DNA from: Chloroflexota bacterium
Lineage (GTDB): Bacteria; Chloroflexota; Anaerolineae; Aggregatilineales; Phototrophicaceae
DNA length: 33,689 bases
Reading direction: 5' to 3'
Assembly: GCA_009840575.1 (NCBI GenBank)
Contig: VXNO01000100.1
Location: 1 to 33,689 of the forward strand
The translations under genes and the position numbers were made by a program. The notes under the pieces are model-generated. The model saw only the letters and a program-made list of their open reading frames with translations. It ran no database searches and was not told the origin of the DNA. Shown piece by piece: positions 1-8,901 of the stretch; within the stretch, counting starts at the first letter, position 1, and each line of letters begins with the position of its first letter.

Positions 1-19
1 CAAAACGCTCTGAACCGCA

Positions 20-66
20 GGAAAGACTCCCCTTCCCTCGTTCTGGGGGCAAGGGACCGGGGGATG
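20..66. repeat. GC-rich dispersed hairpin repeat, copy 1
   Basis: This stretch begins GGAAAGACTCCCCTTCC, identical over 17 bases to the start of the element at 8855-8901, and it continues with a similar GGGGG...GGGGATG right half. The CCCTTCC arm can pair with the downstream G-rich arm. It resembles a short intergenic repeat and no protein was recognised in it. The reading frame of the following gene happens to be open through it, so it marks either a repeat inserted into a gene or the true upstream edge of that gene. Confidence 0.55.
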
Positions 67-92
67 GTCCCGAGCACACCGGCTGGTACAGC

Positions 93-671
93 TTGTCAAT
101 CGATGGCACGAAGTTTGATAATCCTTCCGTTCACCGGGTGTATCCTTGGAATTTTCCGCCGCTATACAATCCGGGCATGGATAAGATAGGTTTGCACCCC
201 GCTGAGGGCTATACGGTCACCGTAACCTGGCATCCAGGACCGAACTCGACTTATCCGAAGAAATCACTATCCGCCCGTTATGAGCCGCCGCGCACCAACA
301 AGCCAACAGCAACGCCGACCAGCACGTTGACGCCTACGCCGACGGCTACCCCGAAAGCGCAACAAGAGCCACAGCAGGCAGAAGAGCCGCAACTGCCCAC
401 AGACGGTAGCCTGGGCATGATCTTCCCGAAGAAATCCAAAGACCACATCACGGTCGAATGGAACGATCTGAATGGCGTCAGCCTCTACATGCTCGACATT
501 TTCACCAGCAGCTATAACGATTTCGCCATCTATTACGCCAACGAGACTTCGCAGACCTCGCATGACTTCGGCGGCTTGCGCGCGGATACCGCCTATTTCT
601 TCCAATTCATAGCGCTGCTGCAAGACGGGAGTTCAGTAACTGAGCATGGGCAGGCGCGCACCGCGTCCTAG
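93..671 (+). CDS. Fibronectin type III-like extracellular protein, probably 5'-incomplete
   Basis: The 192-residue product has an N-terminal region of unknown fold (about 1-68), then a Thr/Pro-rich linker (about 69-95, with PTATPTSTLTPTPTATP), then a C-terminal beta-sandwich that looks like a fibronectin III domain (about 105-190, with ITVEWNDLNGV and LRADTAYFFQFIA). Such linkers are typical of secreted or wall-attached proteins of Chloroflexota. The assigned start is a TTG without a convincing Shine-Dalgarno. There is no signal peptide, and the same frame is open back to base 3, through a dispersed repeat. TGWYSL just before the TTG looks like a continuation of the domain, so the real gene probably begins upstream or has been broken. 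It converges on the alpha-2-macroglobulin gene. Its last 31 bases fall in the 303-bp duplication, which leaves the gene intact. The ligand is unknown. Confidence 0.6.
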   Translation: MSIDGTKFDNPSVHRVYPWNFPPLYNPGMDKIGLHPAEGYTVTVTWHPGPNSTYPKKSLSARYEPPRTNKPTATPTSTLTPTPTATPKAQQEPQQAEEPQLPTDGSLGMIFPKKSKDHITVEWNDLNGVSLYMLDIFTSSYNDFAIYYANETSQTSHDFGGLRADTAYFFQFIALLQDGSSVTEHGQARTAS

Positions 672-1246
672 CGCGACACCTTGCCACGAAATCGCTGATA
701 GCCCTTCCCTCGTAGCTGAGGACTGGGGCGCGGGCTAGCCCTCTGTGATGCGGAAGAGCCTACCCGCGCCCCTTGCATAGACTTCGGGGAAGTTCATCTC
801 ATGCGCAGTCGGCGGGATGACCTGGTACTCGCCCGCGAACGATGGTCGGATTGTATAGACATATTCATAGACGCCGCGCGGCAGATAACTGGCGTAGATG
901 CTGGCTTTTTCATCGTGAAATTCGATGGCGTCGAAGCGCCACCTGAGCATGGGCAGGCGCGCACCGCGTCCTAGCGCGACACCTTGCCACGAAATCGCTG
1001 ATAGCCCTTCCCTCGTAGCTGAGGACTGGGGCGCGGGCTAGCCCTCTGTGATGCGGAAGAGCCTACCCGCGCCCCTTGCATAGACTTCGGGGAAGTTCAT
1101 CTCATGCGCAGTCGGCGGGATGACCTGGTACTCGCCCGCGAACGATGGTCGGATTGTATAGACATATTCATAGACGCCGCGCGGCAGATAACTGGCGTAG
1201 ATGCTGGCTTTTTCATCGTGAAATTCGATGGCGTCGAAGCGCCACC
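641..1246. repeat. Perfect 303-bp tandem duplication (641-943 and 944-1246)
   Basis: Base-by-base reading shows 641-943 and 944-1246 to be identical. The unit holds the last 31 bases of the fibronectin-like gene, the short spacer between the convergent genes, and the last 209 bases of the alpha-2-macroglobulin gene. The duplication leaves both full-length genes intact and creates one extra 3' fragment of each. The novel joint is at 943/944 (GCCACC|TGAGCA), with no more than one base of microhomology. It may be a very recent duplication or an assembly artefact. Confidence 0.95.
735..943 (-). pseudogene. Duplicated C-terminal fragment of the alpha-2-macroglobulin gene
   Basis: This fragment encodes the last 69 residues of the neighbouring alpha-2-macroglobulin without a change, from WRFDAIEFHDEK to the stop. 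It exists only because of the 303-bp tandem duplication. An ATG formed across the duplication joint gives a nominal 71-codon frame (735-950). It has no ribosome-binding site or promoter of its own and encodes only a piece of a beta-sandwich domain. It is best treated as a gene remnant and not as a functional gene. Confidence 0.85.
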
Positions 1247-4200
1247 AGCCCCAGCCTTCCGCTCCGTCGATGCGCTCGCCGCCTGGGGATGTGCCAGCTT
1301 GACGACTGGTCGCCAACGCGGGATTAATCGCCTCCACGCCAGCCGGGAAGAAATCCTCAATTACGACATAGCGCAGTGTATTGGGCGCGACGATCCGCAA
1401 GCGCGCTTGCAGTATTTCCCCGACCGCGGCGCTGTCTAGCGGCGTCCTGGTTTCATCGCCCAAGCGCGTGTAAGTGCGCGAAATTTCCAGGCCACGGCTG
1501 ACCGGCTGCAGGGCGGGCAGGGGCAAATCAGCTTGCAAGCGCGCGGTGTAATACAAAGCGCCAGCGCCGGCACCGCGTTGGAATGCCAGCAGGCTGGTCT
1601 CGCCTGGCAGCAGTTGATCCAGGCCGACTTGCAGCAAATCGTCTTGCAGGGCATTGTCAGGCAGGGCGGCATTAGCGAGCAGTTGCTCTTCATTGAGGGC
1701 GGCGCTGTACATGAAGTCGGGCGCTAGCTCGCCGCTATGCAGCAGCCAGTTGGTCAGCGCCAAAATCGTCCAGGTCGTCTGCTGCAGGGAGCGCCAATGC
1801 CCCTTGGATTCGCGCGCGGCAACCAGATAGCGGACGATATTGGGCAGCAGTTCGCTTTCTGGGCGCAGCAAAAGCAAGCTGTCCAAAGCCAGCGCGGTAC
1901 TGCGAAGATCCGATGACCAATTCCAGCGGTCGGCATAACTCTCTTCAAAGAATGTGCCGGTGGCGCGAATAACCGCGCGATTGAGCAGCATCTCAACCAG
2001 CGCGTCCAGGCGCGTTGCATCTTGTGGACTCAGGCTGTGCAGTGTCTGCGCCAGAAAAGCGACCGCGTCCAGGTTGAGTCGCTGGCGGCTTTCAAATAGC
2101 TCAGCGCTATGTTCGTAATCCGGCGCGCCGGACATCGCCAGCGCAAACAACATGAATGCCTGCCGATTCAACTGCCAGGGCTCATCCACCAGCGAGGGAT
2201 GGATCAGCGCGCGTTGCAAGTAATTCTGGGCATTGCTGATTGCCACGGAATCGACGCGATAGCCTTCAAGCTGGGCGATTGATAAACCATAGAGCGCATA
2301 GGCTGTGGTCGTGATGTCGCTATGCTCGCCGCCGCACCAGCTCCAGCCGCCATCGTGCAATTGCCGCTCGGTCAGTTCCAGCAAGGTCGCGGCGGTCAGC
2401 GCATCCAAGTCAGCCTTGCGCGCCGCGTCCGCCAAATCCAATTGTTGCAACGCTCGGTAACTGACAATATGCGGCAGGAAGCGGCTGACCAGGCTGGCTG
2501 CGCAATCCCAGTGGCGCGTAGTTTCTGCCTCCAGGAAAGCCAGGCTCTCGGTCAATGCGCCCGCCAGCGATGTTTGCAGGCGGATTTCCAGGCTGCCCGC
2601 CCGCAAATCCAGGTCATTGGGCAGGCGCAGCGCTTCCTGGCGCGTCCCCGCCTCGCCAAGCTGCCCAGCCGTGCCGACTGTCTCCGCAGCCGCAAAGCGA
2701 TACACGGGCAAGCTGCCTTCGTCATCGATGCTCACGGGAGAGATGCTGGCGTCGCTGAACAAGCCATCATCACTGCGTACAGCAAAATAAGGCGCGACCA
2801 TCTCGACAGCGCTGACCTCAACCTGCCAGGTAACGCGCTGCCGTCCGCCCGCCGGGATGCTGATTCGCCGCTGCTGAAGCTCGCCATCCACCAGCTCCAG
2901 CCCAGCCAGGTTGCGCAGGGAAACGGTGGCGGATACCTGCGCTTGGCTATTGTTGTTGACGATGGCAGCCAACTGGGCGCGGTCGCCAACGACGAAGAAG
3001 CGCGGGGTGATCGGGCGGATCAACAGCGGGCGCGCGCTGCGCAGGTCGGCTGTCTCTTCGCCCAGAAGCAGCTGGCCGCCCGGCGACTTCGTCCAGGCGC
3101 GGGCAGCCAGCCGCCAGGTCGTCAGGTTGTCGGGCAAGCGCGTAGAGAAGCTCGCTAGCCCAGCCGAGTCCGTCTCCAGACGCGGATGCCAATAGGGCGT
3201 GTCGATGAATTCGCTGCGGATATCGAAAACGGCTTCGTCAGCCAGCCCACCGCCACGACCGCCACCCATGCCCATATCGGCAGCCATCGCTTCCATAGCC
3301 ATGCGCGTTTCAGCCGCCTGCACTGCCAGCGGGCTGGAGGTCCGCAGTCCCAGCGGCTGGCGACCATAGAAGCGCTCCAATAGGGATGGGTTGACTGGCT
3401 CGCCCAGCGAGAGAGCCGCCAGATCGGTCAATGCCAGGCCCACTTCTGCCTCGACGGGCGCGCCACGATAATCACTGACCTGCACCCGCCAGTTGATCGT
3501 GTCGCCGGGGGCGGCGTTTTGGCGGTCGGGGCGGATGTCGATGTCCAGCGCCTTGCGTTCAGTATCGACAGCCAGCTGCGTCATGCCCATGCGCCAGTTG
3601 AGAGACCGATTGTCCGCGTCGGGCTGCGTGATGAAAGCGCTGACGTAGATGCTCGGCGCATGCTCGGGCAGGATGTCAAATTCGTATAGCTGCGAATTGC
3701 TGTGCAAGGTCAGGACTTCGCTGTGCAATACCTCGCCGCGCTCGATAGTTAGCAGCGCCCGCGCTTCGCCCTGGAATGGCGATGTGATAAGCACTTGGGC
3801 GGTTTCACCAACGCGATAGTCACTCTGGGCGGGCACGATATCAATATGTCGGTCATTTTGCGCGCGCCAGGCGATAGGCTCCTCGCCAGCCACCCAGTGG
3901 CTCGTCGAGGTGCGAATCTCATTGCCCGCGGAATCGCTGGCTGTGGCAGTGATTTTGTAGACGCCCCCCGCCGGCGGCTGGTAGTCGAATGCCGCCTTGC
4001 CTTTCTCATCCGTCACCAGGCGGCCGCTGCTGACGGGGATCTCCTCGACCGTCCAGGTCGTATCCACGCGCCCGCTGATTGGGTCTTGTTCTTGCTCGGC
4101 TCGCCAGCGGATTTCGACTACTTCGATATCCAGCGGCTGGTCGGCGATCGACTGGCTGCCCCAGTCAACGGCGATGAGCTGGATGCGGCTATCTTCACCC

Positions 4201-6968
4201 GCGCGGACGACTGCGTTTTCGGGGCGCGCGCCAATATAAAACAGCCCCTGATGGACGATCAAGCTGGTCTGTTCATAAATTGCCTGCCCCGACTCGTCAC
4301 CGATCGAAGCCTCTATCCGCCAGCGCTGGCTCGCCTCCTCCGCGCCTAGCTCGCCAACCAGTTGGAAGCGCGCTTTGCCAGCCGCGTCGGCGCGCAGCTC
4401 GCCTTGGGCAATCAGGCTTTCATCTATGTAGAATTCGCGCCCAGCTGCGTCATAGAGGTCGCGTTCGCCGAAGTCGTAATTGCCTGCACCACTGTATTCA
4501 AATGCGTAAGGCGCGGACAAGACGACGTAATCGGCATTTGCCCCCGAAACCACGCCCCCGAAGAAGTACTTGCCTTCCAGGGCAATTTCGGCGGTAGCGC
4601 CGGGCAAGATTTGACTTGGCTCAGCGCTCAGCGATACTTGAAATTCCGGCAGACGGTACTCCGCCACCAGGAAGCTGGACCACCCGTTGGCTTCGTGGAT
4701 GCCGCCCTCAGCAAGCAGTGCGGACGAGACAAAATAATGCCCAGGCGCGGCATCGGGCGACAGCGTGAACTCGCCATGAAAACTGCCGTATTCGCTGAGT
4801 GGCAACTCCTGCTCGTAGACCACATCGCCACGCGAATCGCCGAATGTAACCAATATGCGGGAAAGCGCGGGGGGCGGGTAGCTGACATCGGCTTTGGCGC
4901 GCGCCAAGCCACGAAAATAGACGGGCTGACCGGGGCGATACACGGGGCGGTCGGTATAGACATAGACTTGGTGGTCGCTGGGGTAGAAGTCGGCGTCAAT
5001 GCCGAATTCCCAAGGCTCCACGCCATCCGTCCAGTTGGAGTATCCGATGCCAAAGTGCTCGCTTGTCTCCAGCACGGCGGCATACCCCGCATAGCGCCCT
5101 TTGTCTGGCGGCAGGTCAATCTGCGCGATGCCTTGCTCGTCACTGATGCCGCTGCCTATCTCACTGGAATCAGGACCGAATACAGTGATGCGCTCACCGC
5201 GGATAGGCGCGCCGCTGACGGCATCAAGCGCCCAGATTGTCAGCTTTGTGGCCGATTGTTTCATCGTCAGCAGGGCATCCGCCACAGCCAGAAAATGACG
5301 GGTCGGCACCCAGCGCGTATCCAGCCCGGGCGCGTTTAGCTCGACGTAATAGATGCCCGCTGCCAAGCCACCCTGCGCAAGTGTCACGGTCTCGGTCTGG
5401 CGGGTATTGCCTTCCGCGCCAGGGATGCGCCAGCTTTGCAGCCAGCCCGATTCAGGCGGGGCGAATCCCTCGGCGGGGGAATACCGTTCCGGGTCGGTCA
5501 GGCGCGCGATGAAGTCATCCAGCGAAACGGCGTACAGCGCCAGATCGACATGCTCGACGCCGCGCTGATAGAATTGCAACTGGGTCGGCGGCTGCGCGCC
5601 AGAAAAAGCGACAGCGTTGTGATTGACAAAACCGACTTCTGGCGGGCGCGGCTCGGTCCTATAGGCGAAAGTAAGCGGCTGGGTGATGGCATTGCCATAG
5701 ATGTCCTTCATGCCAGCGGCGACTGTGACGCGGTAATCCGTATCGGGCTGGGCATCGAAGGCCAGAGCGTAGCGGTTGTTCCAGTCGCTGTAATAGGTGG
5801 TTGGCTCTTCAGATGGCGCTGGCTCGATGCGCACCTTGCCGTCCAGCGAATCAATGTCCATCGGCGATGCGAAATAGAGTGACAGCCCATACGCGGAGGC
5901 GTCGCGCTCGCCAGCGCGTGGTTCTGTGGCAATGATGCGCGGCGGACCGACCGTCGTATAAGACCAGCCGGGCGCTTGAGCAGCGCCAGCGATGTGCAGA
6001 CTCGGCAGCAATTCGCCGTCAAAGCTGGCTTGGTAGACCGTGTCCAGCGCCAGCCGCCGCTCAGGGATATACGCGAAACCCAAGCCGTCTTCCGCCCATT
6101 CGAATGCGCCGCCGAGGTTGGGGCCGTCGCTCTTGGGCAGGGCTTGAAAGCGGAAGGCGCGCTCGACCCGATTTGGCGACAGCGGCTGGTCGAAGCGCAC
6201 CTGGATGCGCGGATTCAGGATCAAGTCATCTGTGCCGGGCGGCGGATCGATGGCGACGATGGCGGGGGATGCCGTTGTAAAAGTCCAGCTTGCCGCGCCA
6301 GCCATGACTGCGCCATCCACAGCAGCCAGGTCGGCAGCAACCCTCACATTGTATTGCGTATCGCCGGCCAAGGGTTCGGATGGCGTGTAGACATAGACCG
6401 CGCTATTGACCCATTCGCCATTGCCAGCCACTGCGGGCGACAAGCTCAGCGGCTGCGGTAAATCGTCCCTGGCCGGCGACAAGACAAGTGGAACGACCGG
6501 CGCGTCAAATGCCACAGTAATGGCGGAATCGACCGGCGCGAGCGAGCTGTCCGGCATCGGAAAAGACTCCGCGATAGCAAGGAAGCCGACGGTCGAAAAA
6601 TCAACATGGAAGGCATCAAGCAAGGGCGCGCCATCTTTGGCAGCCAGCGGCGCATGCAGGCTAAAGGTGTACTGCTGGCCGCGCTGGTAGCTGCCGTCGG
6701 GCTGGAAGCTGAGCGAGTATTCATCACAACGCAACTGGCCCCCAGCGGCGGGCTGCATGGAAAAAGCCGCTTTTGCAGCCGCGCAATCCACCCGGCGGTT
6801 GAATGACAAGGTTACCGCCTCGCGCAAGCCCAGTTGGCTCGCCGGGGAAGGCTGCGCATCAATGACCTCCAGATAGGCGGCATAACTGACCTGCGCCGTG
6901 AGCTGGAGCTCGCCAGCCAGCATCAATGAAATGAACAAGGCAAATGCCAGACTGACATGCCTCCGCAT
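1038..6968 (-). CDS. Secreted alpha-2-macroglobulin family protein lacking the CxEQ thioester
   Basis: The product is a 1976-residue bacterial alpha-2-macroglobulin, broadly like the YfhM family that traps proteases outside the membrane. The ATG at 6968 is preferred over an in-frame ATG at 7004 because GGGAGG lies 8 bases upstream of it and MRRHVSLAFALFISLMLAG then forms a signal peptide. Order: Ig-like N-terminal domains with repeated VTLSF/ITVAF strands; a macroglobulin domain with YTDRPVYRPGQ (about 670-685); a Gly/Met-rich stretch; the A2M signature with TPYWHPRLETD (about 1258-1270); a helical thioester-type domain; and a C-terminal receptor-like beta domain. At the thioester site the sequence is WDCAASLVSRFLP. 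Cys1489 is kept, but the usual Glu-Gln is Ala-Ser, so no thioester should form. Trapping could still work through bait cleavage alone. No pbpC partner is adjacent. Confidence 0.9.
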   Translation of the reverse strand: MRRHVSLAFALFISLMLAGELQLTAQVSYAAYLEVIDAQPSPASQLGLREAVTLSFNRRVDCAAAKAAFSMQPAAGGQLRCDEYSLSFQPDGSYQRGQQYTFSLHAPLAAKDGAPLLDAFHVDFSTVGFLAIAESFPMPDSSLAPVDSAITVAFDAPVVPLVLSPARDDLPQPLSLSPAVAGNGEWVNSAVYVYTPSEPLAGDTQYNVRVAADLAAVDGAVMAGAASWTFTTASPAIVAIDPPPGTDDLILNPRIQVRFDQPLSPNRVERAFRFQALPKSDGPNLGGAFEWAEDGLGFAYIPERRLALDTVYQASFDGELLPSLHIAGAAQAPGWSYTTVGPPRIIATEPRAGERDASAYGLSLYFASPMDIDSLDGKVRIEPAPSEEPTTYYSDWNNRYALAFDAQPDTDYRVTVAAGMKDIYGNAITQPLTFAYRTEPRPPEVGFVNHNAVAFSGAQPPTQLQFYQRGVEHVDLALYAVSLDDFIARLTDPERYSPAEGFAPPESGWLQSWRIPGAEGNTRQTETVTLAQGGLAAGIYYVELNAPGLDTRWVPTRHFLAVADALLTMKQSATKLTIWALDAVSGAPIRGERITVFGPDSSEIGSGISDEQGIAQIDLPPDKGRYAGYAAVLETSEHFGIGYSNWTDGVEPWEFGIDADFYPSDHQVYVYTDRPVYRPGQPVYFRGLARAKADVSYPPPALSRILVTFGDSRGDVVYEQELPLSEYGSFHGEFTLSPDAAPGHYFVSSALLAEGGIHEANGWSSFLVAEYRLPEFQVSLSAEPSQILPGATAEIALEGKYFFGGVVSGANADYVVLSAPYAFEYSGAGNYDFGERDLYDAAGREFYIDESLIAQGELRADAAGKARFQLVGELGAEEASQRWRIEASIGDESGQAIYEQTSLIVHQGLFYIGARPENAVVRAGEDSRIQLIAVDWGSQSIADQPLDIEVVEIRWRAEQEQDPISGRVDTTWTVEEIPVSSGRLVTDEKGKAAFDYQPPAGGVYKITATASDSAGNEIRTSTSHWVAGEEPIAWRAQNDRHIDIVPAQSDYRVGETAQVLITSPFQGEARALLTIERGEVLHSEVLTLHSNSQLYEFDILPEHAPSIYVSAFITQPDADNRSLNWRMGMTQLAVDTERKALDIDIRPDRQNAAPGDTINWRVQVSDYRGAPVEAEVGLALTDLAALSLGEPVNPSLLERFYGRQPLGLRTSSPLAVQAAETRMAMEAMAADMGMGGGRGGGLADEAVFDIRSEFIDTPYWHPRLETDSAGLASFSTRLPDNLTTWRLAARAWTKSPGGQLLLGEETADLRSARPLLIRPITPRFFVVGDRAQLAAIVNNNSQAQVSATVSLRNLAGLELVDGELQQRRISIPAGGRQRVTWQVEVSAVEMVAPYFAVRSDDGLFSDASISPVSIDDEGSLPVYRFAAAETVGTAGQLGEAGTRQEALRLPNDLDLRAGSLEIRLQTSLAGALTESLAFLEAETTRHWDCAASLVSRFLPHIVSYRALQQLDLADAARKADLDALTAATLLELTERQLHDGGWSWCGGEHSDITTTAYALYGLSIAQLEGYRVDSVAISNAQNYLQRALIHPSLVDEPWQLNRQAFMLFALAMSGAPDYEHSAELFESRQRLNLDAVAFLAQTLHSLSPQDATRLDALVEMLLNRAVIRATGTFFEESYADRWNWSSDLRSTALALDSLLLLRPESELLPNIVRYLVAARESKGHWRSLQQTTWTILALTNWLLHSGELAPDFMYSAALNEEQLLANAALPDNALQDDLLQVGLDQLLPGETSLLAFQRGAGAGALYYTARLQADLPLPALQPVSRGLEISRTYTRLGDETRTPLDSAAVGEILQARLRIVAPNTLRYVVIEDFFPAGVEAINPALATSRQAGTSPGGERIDGAEGWGWWRFDAIEFHDEKASIYASYLPRGVYEYVYTIRPSFAGEYQVIPPTAHEMNFPEVYARGAGRLFRITEG

Positions 6969-7069
6969 AGGACTTGCCTCCCGATCGTTGTCCCTCGCGG
7001 ACAAGTATACCGGATAGCCGCGCGACCACCCCTGCTCAAAATAGCGTCAGAATCGATGGATGCCGAGAC

Positions 7070-7127
7070 GGGCGAGTCAGCGCCTCGCCCCTACATTAAT
7101 CCTTTGTGCCTCTGGGGCGAATCTTTG
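7070..7127. repeat. Intergenic hairpin plus short repeat-like tract
   Basis: GGGCGAG (7070-7076) and CTCGCCC (7084-7090) form a perfect 7-bp stem with a 7-base loop between the APH-kinase 3' end and the alpha-2-macroglobulin 5' end. There is no T-tract on the minus strand, so it is a weak terminator candidate. Immediately downstream, 7102-7127 (CTTTGTGCCTCTGGGGCGAA...) resembles the stretch just before the TTTGATGCGATTGC element at 27990-28020. Both look like dispersed intergenic sequence. Confidence 0.4.
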
Positions 7128-7147
7128 TATTAAGAAGCCGTATACGC

Positions 7148-8152
7148 CTATTCAGGAATGGCTTGGAAAGCTGCGCTCGCTCGCTGGACGACGTCGCCGG
7201 GCGCGAAGAGCTTCTCGAATTCTTGCAAAGCTTGTGCCAGGACTTGCTCGGCGAGGTCGCTGCTCAGGAAGACGCGCTCGCCATAATCCGCAAATTCCTG
7301 CAAAACCCAGTCGTAGCGGTAATAGGCAATCGCGGCGCGGTCGATTTGCGCGTCGCCATACCCAGCCAGGAAAGCGGCTTCGCTACGCGGCGCGTGCCCA
7401 TCGCCCAAGAAGAACATCAAGTCGCGTTCTATCGGGGCGAGCAGAGCCTCATCCCAATCGACAATGCGCAGGGCGCCTTTGTCAGTAATGATGATGTTGT
7501 CGGTATGGATATCGGCGTGGCAGATGACGAAGGGCGGCGCTTGCCTGCGCAGGGTTTCACCCAAGGCGCGGTATCGCTGAATGCACAGCGCGATCTGGTC
7601 GGCTTGTTCTCGCCAGATTTCGGCAAAGCGCTTTGCAGTGTCGCTACTGAAGCGGACAGATGCCATAGCGCCTTCCACCCGCGTGATAGTTTGCAGCCAC
7701 TTCACGCCGAATTGTTCGCGCTTGATGACTTGTTGCAACTGGCTGCTAACCGGCGCAGTATGGATGGCGCGCATGATTTCCCCACAAGCTCGCCATTGCG
7801 CCGGCTTCAAAGGCATACGCATAGCCGACCTGCCGGTTATAAATGGATACAGGATCAGCGAAAACGCGGCGTTGACGGGCGCGGACAGCTGCCCGGGCGC
7901 GGTGGGCAGCGGCGCGACAGCCGACTGGATGCCCAGCCGCTGCAAATAATGCGGGACTAGCAGGGCAGCCGACTTCAGTTTGCCGCGGCGCAGCTTGGCG
8001 AAATACCGCGCCCCCTCCGCTTCAACGCGGTAAGACCAGGCGCGCGAGTCATTGCCGACGGGCAGGAACTCCAGCGCGGTCGGCATGATGCCATAAGCGG
8101 CGCGCAGGGCAGCCAGTATGGAATGGTCGGGTAGCTTGGCTTTGCTTAACAT
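7148..8152 (-). CDS. APH/choline-kinase-like phosphotransferase
   Basis: This 334-residue cytoplasmic enzyme belongs to the aminoglycoside phosphotransferase (PF01636) fold, which transfers phosphate from ATP to small alcohols, amino alcohols or antibiotics. The catalytic loop HADIHTDN is present with Asp214 as catalytic base, followed by IVDWDE with the metal-binding Asp232. The N-lobe has the expected YRVEAEGARYFAKLRR strand and lysine. The ATG at 8152, with TAGGA about 10 bases upstream, is favoured over the upstream ATG at 8212. The gene diverges from the HNH nuclease gene across 96 bp. No neighbouring gene indicates the substrate. Resistance is not implied, since most chromosomal members of this family in environmental bacteria have unknown substrates. 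Confidence 0.8.
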   Translation of the reverse strand: MLSKAKLPDHSILAALRAAYGIMPTALEFLPVGNDSRAWSYRVEAEGARYFAKLRRGKLKSAALLVPHYLQRLGIQSAVAPLPTAPGQLSAPVNAAFSLILYPFITGRSAMRMPLKPAQWRACGEIMRAIHTAPVSSQLQQVIKREQFGVKWLQTITRVEGAMASVRFSSDTAKRFAEIWREQADQIALCIQRYRALGETLRRQAPPFVICHADIHTDNIIITDKGALRIVDWDEALLAPIERDLMFFLGDGHAPRSEAAFLAGYGDAQIDRAAIAYYRYDWVLQEFADYGERVFLSSDLAEQVLAQALQEFEKLFAPGDVVQRASAAFQAIPE

Positions 8153-8248
8153 ACTGGCGATTCCTACCACAGGCGGGCGGATACTTGCTATACTGATTAG
8201 CGGAGTCGGCAAGCTGTCTGATCAAGGGGCGGAGAGGCAAAGCTAGCT

Positions 8249-8797
8249 GTGTCCAGCGCAAACGTCATGCAGTTGCGGGTGCTGCTCTTGAACGGCAGCA
8301 CCTGGGAGCCGCTGTCTGTCATCACAGTGCCCCGTGCGATGAACCTGTTGCTGGCGGGCAAAGCCATCGCGGTCGAAGAAACGGGGCGATATTTGAATAC
8401 GGTGCGCGCCAAGTTTGCCGTGCCGTCGGTCATCGCCTTGCGGTCCTATGTCAATGTGCCGCGCCGCAAATCACACTGGAGCCGCAAGGGCGTGCTCGTG
8501 CGCGATGCCTACACCTGCATCTATTGCGGCGTAAAGCTAGGCGCGCAGGCGCGGGGCCGCGTGCTGAGCAAGCGCGACTTCACAATCGACCACATCATCC
8601 CGCGCTGCCAAGGCGGCAAAGACACCTGGTCGAATACGGCTTGCGCCTGTGCGCGCTGCAACCACCGCAAGGGCAACCGCCTGCACAATGTCGCGGGCAT
8701 GCGCTTGCTGTGGGAGCCGAAGACGCCGCGCACCAGCTACCTGGTCATCGCGCTGGGCTCTGGCCCTGAAGTGTGGAAGCGCTATGTGGAGATTTAG
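8249..8797 (+). CDS. HNH endonuclease domain protein
   Basis: This 182-residue protein has a C-terminal HNH nuclease module. A zinc-binding pair CIYC (Cys90, Cys93) is followed by FTIDHIIPRCQGG, with the HNH Asp114-His115, and by a second pair CARC (Cys134, Cys137) leading into NHRKGN. The N-terminal part (VLLLNGSTWEPLSVITVPRAMNLLLAGKA) is the conserved lead-in found in a widespread stand-alone HNH family of cyanobacteria, actinobacteria and Chloroflexota. The GTG start at 8249 is chosen because GGAGAGG lies 11 bases upstream; the next ATG (8267) would be too far from it. A TATACT hexamer at 8189-8194 could be its -10 box. Its cellular role is unknown. No transposon, intron or methylase accompanies it, so it is neither an obvious homing nuclease nor a restriction enzyme. 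Confidence 0.85.
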   Translation: MSSANVMQLRVLLLNGSTWEPLSVITVPRAMNLLLAGKAIAVEETGRYLNTVRAKFAVPSVIALRSYVNVPRRKSHWSRKGVLVRDAYTCIYCGVKLGAQARGRVLSKRDFTIDHIIPRCQGGKDTWSNTACACARCNHRKGNRLHNVAGMRLLWEPKTPRTSYLVIALGSGPEVWKRYVEI

Positions 8798-8805
8798 GCG
8801 CGACT

Positions 8806-8840
8806 GCCCCTACCCCAAAAAATGAGGGAGGGGCTTTAAT
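8806..8840 (+). terminator. Probable intrinsic terminator after the HNH gene
   Basis: GCCCCTACCC pairs with GGGAGGGGC across an A-rich loop, with one bulged A, and is followed by TTTAAT. It lies 9 bases after the HNH stop codon. The stem is GC-rich but the T-tract is short. Confidence 0.6.
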
Positions 8841-8854
8841 ACTACAGAATCACT

Positions 8855-8901
8855 GGAAAGACTCCCCTTCCTTAGCTTGCTGGGGAAGGGGCCCGGGGAT
8901 G
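8855..8901. repeat. GC-rich dispersed hairpin repeat, copy 2
   Basis: CCCCTTCC (8864-8871) and GGAAGGGG (8884-8891) form a perfect 8-bp stem around a 12-base loop. AGACT/AGTCT flanks extend the symmetry outward. The first 17 bases equal those of the element at base 20, and a shorter variant (CCCTTCCCTCGTAGCTGAGG) occurs in each unit of the 303-bp duplication. This looks like a dispersed intergenic repeat family. Nothing else was recognised in the rest of the gap (8902-9040) apart from a palindrome at 8961-8970. Confidence 0.6.

Noticed and set aside
4362..5339. 325-codon plus-strand frame inside the alpha-2-macroglobulin gene
   Set aside because: It is antisense to well-conserved macroglobulin domains, has no ribosome site and resembles no known protein.
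7148..8152. Antibiotic-resistance kinase
   Set aside because: The fold is APH-like, but close similarity to a resistance subfamily was not recognised and no mobile element or resistance neighbour is present.
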